Shown here piece by piece: positions 59,336 through 64,000 of a DNA stretch of 64,000 nucleotides. A program made the translations under genes and the position numbers. Numbering within the stretch: the stretch's first letter is position 1; each line of letters begins with the position of its first letter. The DNA is taken from assembly GCA_949752795.1 (NCBI GenBank), contig OX457060.1, positions 105,040,949 through 105,104,948 of the forward strand. The letters run 5' to 3'. This DNA is from Hyperoodon ampullatus. Taxonomy: Eukaryota; Chordata; Mammalia; Artiodactyla; Ziphiidae. The notes beneath the pieces are model-generated. The model was not told the origin of the DNA. It worked only from the letters and a program-made list of their open reading frames with translations, and ran no database searches.

Positions 59336-62020
59336 AGAGTTGATTTGTAAAGAGAGGGCTCTATTTCTATGATGCAGTTATATGTGAAAACAAAGAGTTG
59401 TTTCATAATATCCCAGCAACAGACATAGGAGAGCAATTCATCTACTAAACTACATCATAGGTTATAAGGTAATCCTACCTACATGGTTATCTTATCATCA
59501 CTTGGTCACTTGAGTTGATGGATCTTTTGCAGTCAGATTAACTTGGCAACTTTCTATCTTGAACCACTTTTTTGTGGCAATATCGTTACTTCTTATAAAA
59601 CTCTTTTCTACCTTATAGCTTTAGTAAAAGAAATATAAGCTAAGAACATTTGAGTATTTTGGTAAAGAGCATTACACTGCTGTTTGAGGAGACTGTAACA
59701 CTGATTATTAATATTCATGAAAAATGAATCATTTGTTTGCCCTCATTTCATGCACAGAATTCACCATGACATCAGTGGGAGTTTTTACAACAGTAAATCT
59801 GTGCCAAATAATAAATTACATTCCCTCATATTAAATTAAAATGTGCACATTGGAGAGGTTTAATTTTAAATTTTCATGACAAATGGAAATATGGACACTA
59901 AAAGAACTGAAATAAAGTTCAACTACAAAGAAAAACCTCCAGCCGTGACCTTTGCAGGGTTTTTTCTTTCTTTGTTATGTAGCAAATTGTTCACTTTTAA
60001 CACCTTTAACATGAGGTGTTGCTGTCAGAGAGGTGTTTTGTGCTTTTTAAAAGGAGTCTCATCTTAATAATGGGTATTTATATTATTTTTGATAACTGAA
60101 TATACATGTAATATTTCCCACAAGCAAAAAAAGTAAGAAAAGAAATCATATAATAAAACAAATGAAATTAAACATCCTAACAACACTCTTTCAAACAAAT
60201 GAATGTAACTCAGAATTTCAGAACTATTACATTTTTCTAGTAAACTGTTACATTTTTCTAGTAAATGTTATCTAAACTGAGTTAATGCATCAATTTCTTA
60301 GTTTCTGGGTTATTATCACGTTGCTACCCACAGAAGTCCTATAAACTCAACAGTTCTTAAAAGGGTCAGATAAAACCTTCAGTTATTCTTTTATCACTAT
60401 GATAAAACATCAGCTAAAGGTACAAAATGTCATGTCTCTATTCTTCTCTTATCAGTGTGAGGTTCCCCAAATAATCTCCCCAGCACAGGGAGCATCATGA
60501 AAATAGTGTATTCTCATTTCAGCCTTAATAAGAATGGAAAACATCAGGTGTTTCTCATGTCCCATCCCTGGCCACTGCTGTAGGCATCATGGTGATCGGT
60601 TTCATCCTGCAGTCTTCAGTTTACAGGAAATCCATATAAATCAACCAGAATATGGAAATTCATACCTCCCAGGAGTAACAGATTAACTGATTCTAAATTA
60701 AAGGAAAAAAGAAAGGTCAATAAGAAAGCATCAATGAGGAACACAGGAAAAATATGCCAAACACTGAGTACTTTCTTTGGAGGGCTACAATGTGGGTTAT
60801 TTATTTATTTTCTGATTCAGAACAGCACATCCAGGAGCCCACAACCACAAATGATCAATACTCGAGAACTATTAGGGTTACTGCTGTGTGGAAATCTTTA
60901 GCCTTTTTAAACTCAGATGTGAGAAGAGTCAAGGAAACTCTCTTTCCAGAAATATCTGTATTCAGACAATTTTTCATACCCCTTCAGAGAGAATTCTGTT
61001 CTTGAAACTGTAGTGCAAGGTTAGGCTGGCTTCCCATCAGGAAGAGAAGTTCAGTAAAGAGGGGCTCCAAGAATTCAGATGGAGGCCATCCAGAAACTAC
61101 TGGAACAGAGTTCTGAGTTGCACTTCCATGAGGTATAAATTTTTTCATTCTTTTCAGAATATTCCCTAATGACATAGTGCCTCTAAATTATCCTTTTTAC
61201 CTTATGGTCAAAGTAAAAATCTGAGTAAAAATCTGAAGCAAAGCCTCATGAAAACTATGAATCCAGCGAGAATTAGAAACATTTATTGCTCTTGATCCCC
61301 TCTTTGATCTCTTGGGTTGGAGTACGTTCAACTAGGGATGGAAGGTAGGAAAGGATATATACATGAAAACCAATTTATAATTTTGTATATACAAAGGAGC
61401 AGTTACTTTGTTGGCAGACCAGCATGAATACTGGTAGAGTACCCCTGGTTTATCCAAAGTAAGTCATCTGAAGGAGTAGGAGGGACTTTAAGAAAGATAT
61501 TTTTTTAAATTAGACACCACTAAAACCATTGTTCATAGTTTATGGAAAGAAAAACTATTCCTAAGCTATGTCATTGACTGGTGGATATGTGTTAAAATTA
61601 ATCATAGATCTTACTGGGTAATGATATTGAATTAATGAATTAAGAAAGAGATCTGGCAGAGCCAGTCGAGGACAGAGAAAATAGGGACAACAATCTGGCT
61701 TGTTTTCGGATTGGGGCTGAGTTAGGCTAGAGTTAGTACCAGATGTACTGTAGATAGAAGAGAGAAAGGAGGTGGCACTGTCAGCCAATGCAAAAGAGAC
61801 CTATTAAAATCTCTGAAAAAGAAAAATAATAATTAATACGTACATACAACTTAAATATACCTCACCCTTCTCCACAAAATGATATATTTGCATGTCTTTA
61901 ATTAATTAATGATCTGGATGTTTATTTTACTGATATAACTTTCCTTTTCTAATGAGCAGGGCTGCCCTATAAGTGTAGGTGCTGGACAATTGGCATAAGT
62001 AAGATGTAGAGTTAATGCAT
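59336..62020. other. Unique non-coding DNA
   Basis: A 21-22 bp tandem duplication (ttacatttttctagtaaa) sits at 60227-60265. Otherwise no gene or repeat was recognised. Frames of up to 83 codons near 60754-61005 have no resemblance to known proteins. Confidence 0.45.
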
Positions 62021-62024
62021 TTAA

Positions 62025-62265
62025 ACCTTATTCATACATAAGGCACTATTCTAGATACTTTAAAAATAATGCCTTTGTTTCTTACAAACACCTTGCAAGG
62101 TTAGTGCTGCTATTACTTTCTTTTTTGCAATGAATGAATTAAGGGACATAGAATTTAAATATCTTGACCCAAAGCACACAGCTATGAAGTATTAGAGGTG
62201 GGGTTGGAACTCAAGTCAGTTTGACTTCAAAGTCATATGAAGTCCATTCTGTTAAACCACTTTTC
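62025..62265 (-). repeat. MIR SINE, reverse orientation
   Basis: The phrases 'ggcactattctagatacttt', 'aacaccttgcaaggttagtg', 'cccaaagcacacagctatga', 'aggtggggttggaactcaag' and 'ccattctgttaaaccac' are the reverse MIR order. Nearly full length and old. Confidence 0.72.
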
Positions 62266-62269
62266 CTAC

Positions 62270-64000
62270 AGTGGTTATGCACAAACTAGAGGTTGAAAAA
62301 ATCTCAAAATATTAGATATTTTTTGTCATAAAACTAAAATATAAAGTTTTTTCATATCAGGACAAAATAAAGGTGAAAAAAGCAAGTTTCAAAACAATGA
62401 ATTTCCAAGTACCAAAAAATTGTGCAAGTAGTAAAATTGGCTACTGATCCTAAACAGGGTTGAAGTGATAACTATAAAATATTTCCTTTTTAACAACTTA
62501 TTTCTTTTATTAGTGTTGAAAGTAGAGAATCCTAGTAAAAATGTTTGTTTATGTAGCTAGGCTCTGAGTAAACAGAGAACTCTTATCTCCATAGCCTCCA
62601 GAACAAATAATTTTATCTGAAGTTAAGAAGAACAGCCAAGTATATTAATAAAAAATGTTAAGAAAGAGAAAATGAATATCTGTGTCTATTCATTCTGAGA
62701 AAGACTGAAAATAATTTAAAGTCTTGATGTTCAACATCCACTGTTTCGGAAAGATATACATTTTTCCCCCAAAGTCTCAACTCAAGATTATTGAATATGA
62801 CATCAATACTGGTGGTATTCTTTGCTGAAAGAAATGAACCATCACAGACCTTCAAGGGGGCAGTGGTGGATTTAATGGGGCCGTTTGATCGGAGAACTTT
62901 CAGTCTTATTGCTGTTCCTATCACGTTGTGCAGGGACTTCTCCCTTTATATTCAGTCTCATCAGTAAAGTGGAAGAATCCAGAAGGGGAAAAAAAAAAAA
63001 AAGCCAACTGGAGGGACTGCTTGCTCCCAGGAAGCTTTACTAGCCTGTTCACTAGCCTGTTCAACACATGCACACAAAACTCCTTAGTAGAGGTATGTTT
63101 TCAACTTTGTGTAACACCTGTCTAACATGGTTCAAAGAGTGTCAGGAGAAAAGAAGATCAACTGATGGCAAAGACAGAAAGGACATCCAAAGTACACATT
63201 TGTATTACCAGCTCATTTCGATCCAGGCCAAGCTATAAACCAGGGTGCTGAGAATGAAGTTGCTCATGACAAGATTAGTGACCAGTGCTTTTCTTCTCCT
63301 CTGACAGCTTGTGGATGCAGGATGGATTTACGAGTCCCTAGAGGACAGGAAGGCATAAACAACACTTGGCATCAGCATCATGAGTGCTGACATCCCCAGA
63401 ACAAATCATCTGAATGAGCCAGAAAATTAGAATCCAAAACTTAATTTTGTAGTACATGGCCATGCAAATGAGGAAATATGACAGATCTCAAAAATGCTTC
63501 TGAAATATAGTCTCCCTTATCCATTGCCTTTTGTATTCTGATTGAGAGCATTCAAAGGGAGATAATATTGCAAACACAGCCTGTACAATCTGGGAAATGA
63601 GGGTTTGAGTATTGGCCCTGGAGTTGTAGATTAAGTGGCAACCAATACTTTATTATAGTAATTACAAGCTCCAGTCACATGAAGGCAAAAACCAGTCCTC
63701 CTAACCTGAAGATAACAGACATATTTATATGGTGGAATCCTGCCATTTCGGGCTTGGCAGCATCAGACTGACAAGCAAGCTGTGTTTGAGCTGTCAGATG
63801 CTATACCGTCACTGGCAGTCCCACTCTTGACACTTTAGTTATGTCTGTATTTTAAGAAAGGGCAAAAGACTGATCTTTCCCAAATCTATTTTCTGGCCCA
63901 TATTTTCATTTTGTCATCAGCAATCTCATATATCAGTATCTAGGAGAGCTGTTTCTCTGTGTTAAGGTGAGAAAAGCAATTCTGAAATGTAATCAGTTTA
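62270..64000. other. Unique non-coding DNA to the window end
   Basis: Nothing coding was recognised. The 88-codon minus-strand frame at 62658-62924 has no family resemblance. An A14 run lies at 62989-63002. Confidence 0.42.

Noticed and set aside
63180..63420. Possible host exon with an acceptor-like pyrimidine stretch and AG near 63285-63306
   Set aside because: No open frame of useful length follows and no protein resemblance was seen. A pyrimidine stretch with AG is common by chance.

Overview
The window looks like AT-rich, non-coding nuclear DNA from a mammal. The best guess is a cetacean (whale or dolphin). The main evidence is the set of tRNA-derived CHR-type SINEs (short ~215 bp form and one long ~375 bp form) that begin with a 'cttccctggtgg' head, have a pol III A box and B box, and end in A-rich tails with target-site duplications (TSDs). 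LINE-1 (L1) elements with the cetartiodactyl-type 3' end, plus pan-mammalian MIR, L2, MER20, MER5A-like and Tigger1-like relics, agree with this. The species call is inference from remembered family features and was not checked by database search. I found no convincing host protein-coding gene, rRNA, tRNA gene or CRISPR array. All long open reading frames belong to, or are antisense shadows of, L1 and SINE copies.

Layout. 1-6.7 kb: unique DNA with old MER5-like and L2-like relics. 6.7-7.05 kb: an L1 3' tail carrying a SINE. 7.55-11.63 kb: an old antisense L1/HAL1-like mosaic, with a short SINE and a long CHR-1-like SINE inserted into it. 11.6-27.2 kb: mostly unique DNA with L2 and MIR relics, a TG microsatellite and an L1 3' end. 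27.26-29.53 kb: a near-complete Tigger1-like DNA transposon with a decayed transposase and TA target duplications. 30.93-43.21 kb: the dominant structure, an old 5'-truncated L1 on the minus strand (15-bp TSD) split by a younger, full-length 7.2-kb L1, also on the minus strand (13-bp TSD). The younger copy keeps an open ORF1, an ORF2 that is open apart from one frameshift, a CpG-rich 5'UTR with a YY1-type site at +12 to +21, a purine tract and a three-copy internal repeat. 43.2-51.2 kb: mostly unique DNA, an LTR-like segment with palindromic and direct repeats near 47.3-47.8 kb, and a SINE at 49.6 kb. 51.23-52.77 kb: a 5'-truncated plus-strand L1 with a SINE inside. 52.8-64 kb: L2 and MER20 relics, a 65-bp inverted duplication near 56 kb, a young-looking SINE with a 29-T tail at 56.9 kb, an LTR-like stretch to 58.6 kb, then L2 and MIR relics and unique DNA.

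How the parts work together. The SINEs have no protein and depend on an L1-type reverse transcriptase. All the clean SINE and L1 insertions here have TSDs of about 10-16 bp, as expected for L1-driven target-primed integration. The window is therefore a layered record of insertions, and repeated nesting of elements inside older L1 copies is its main theme. I did not find a previously undescribed coding system. The most unusual features are the nearly intact young L1 with its complex 5'UTR, the sharply bounded inverted duplication at 55.8/56.5 kb, and the palindrome-rich LTR-like stretch at 47.3 kb.
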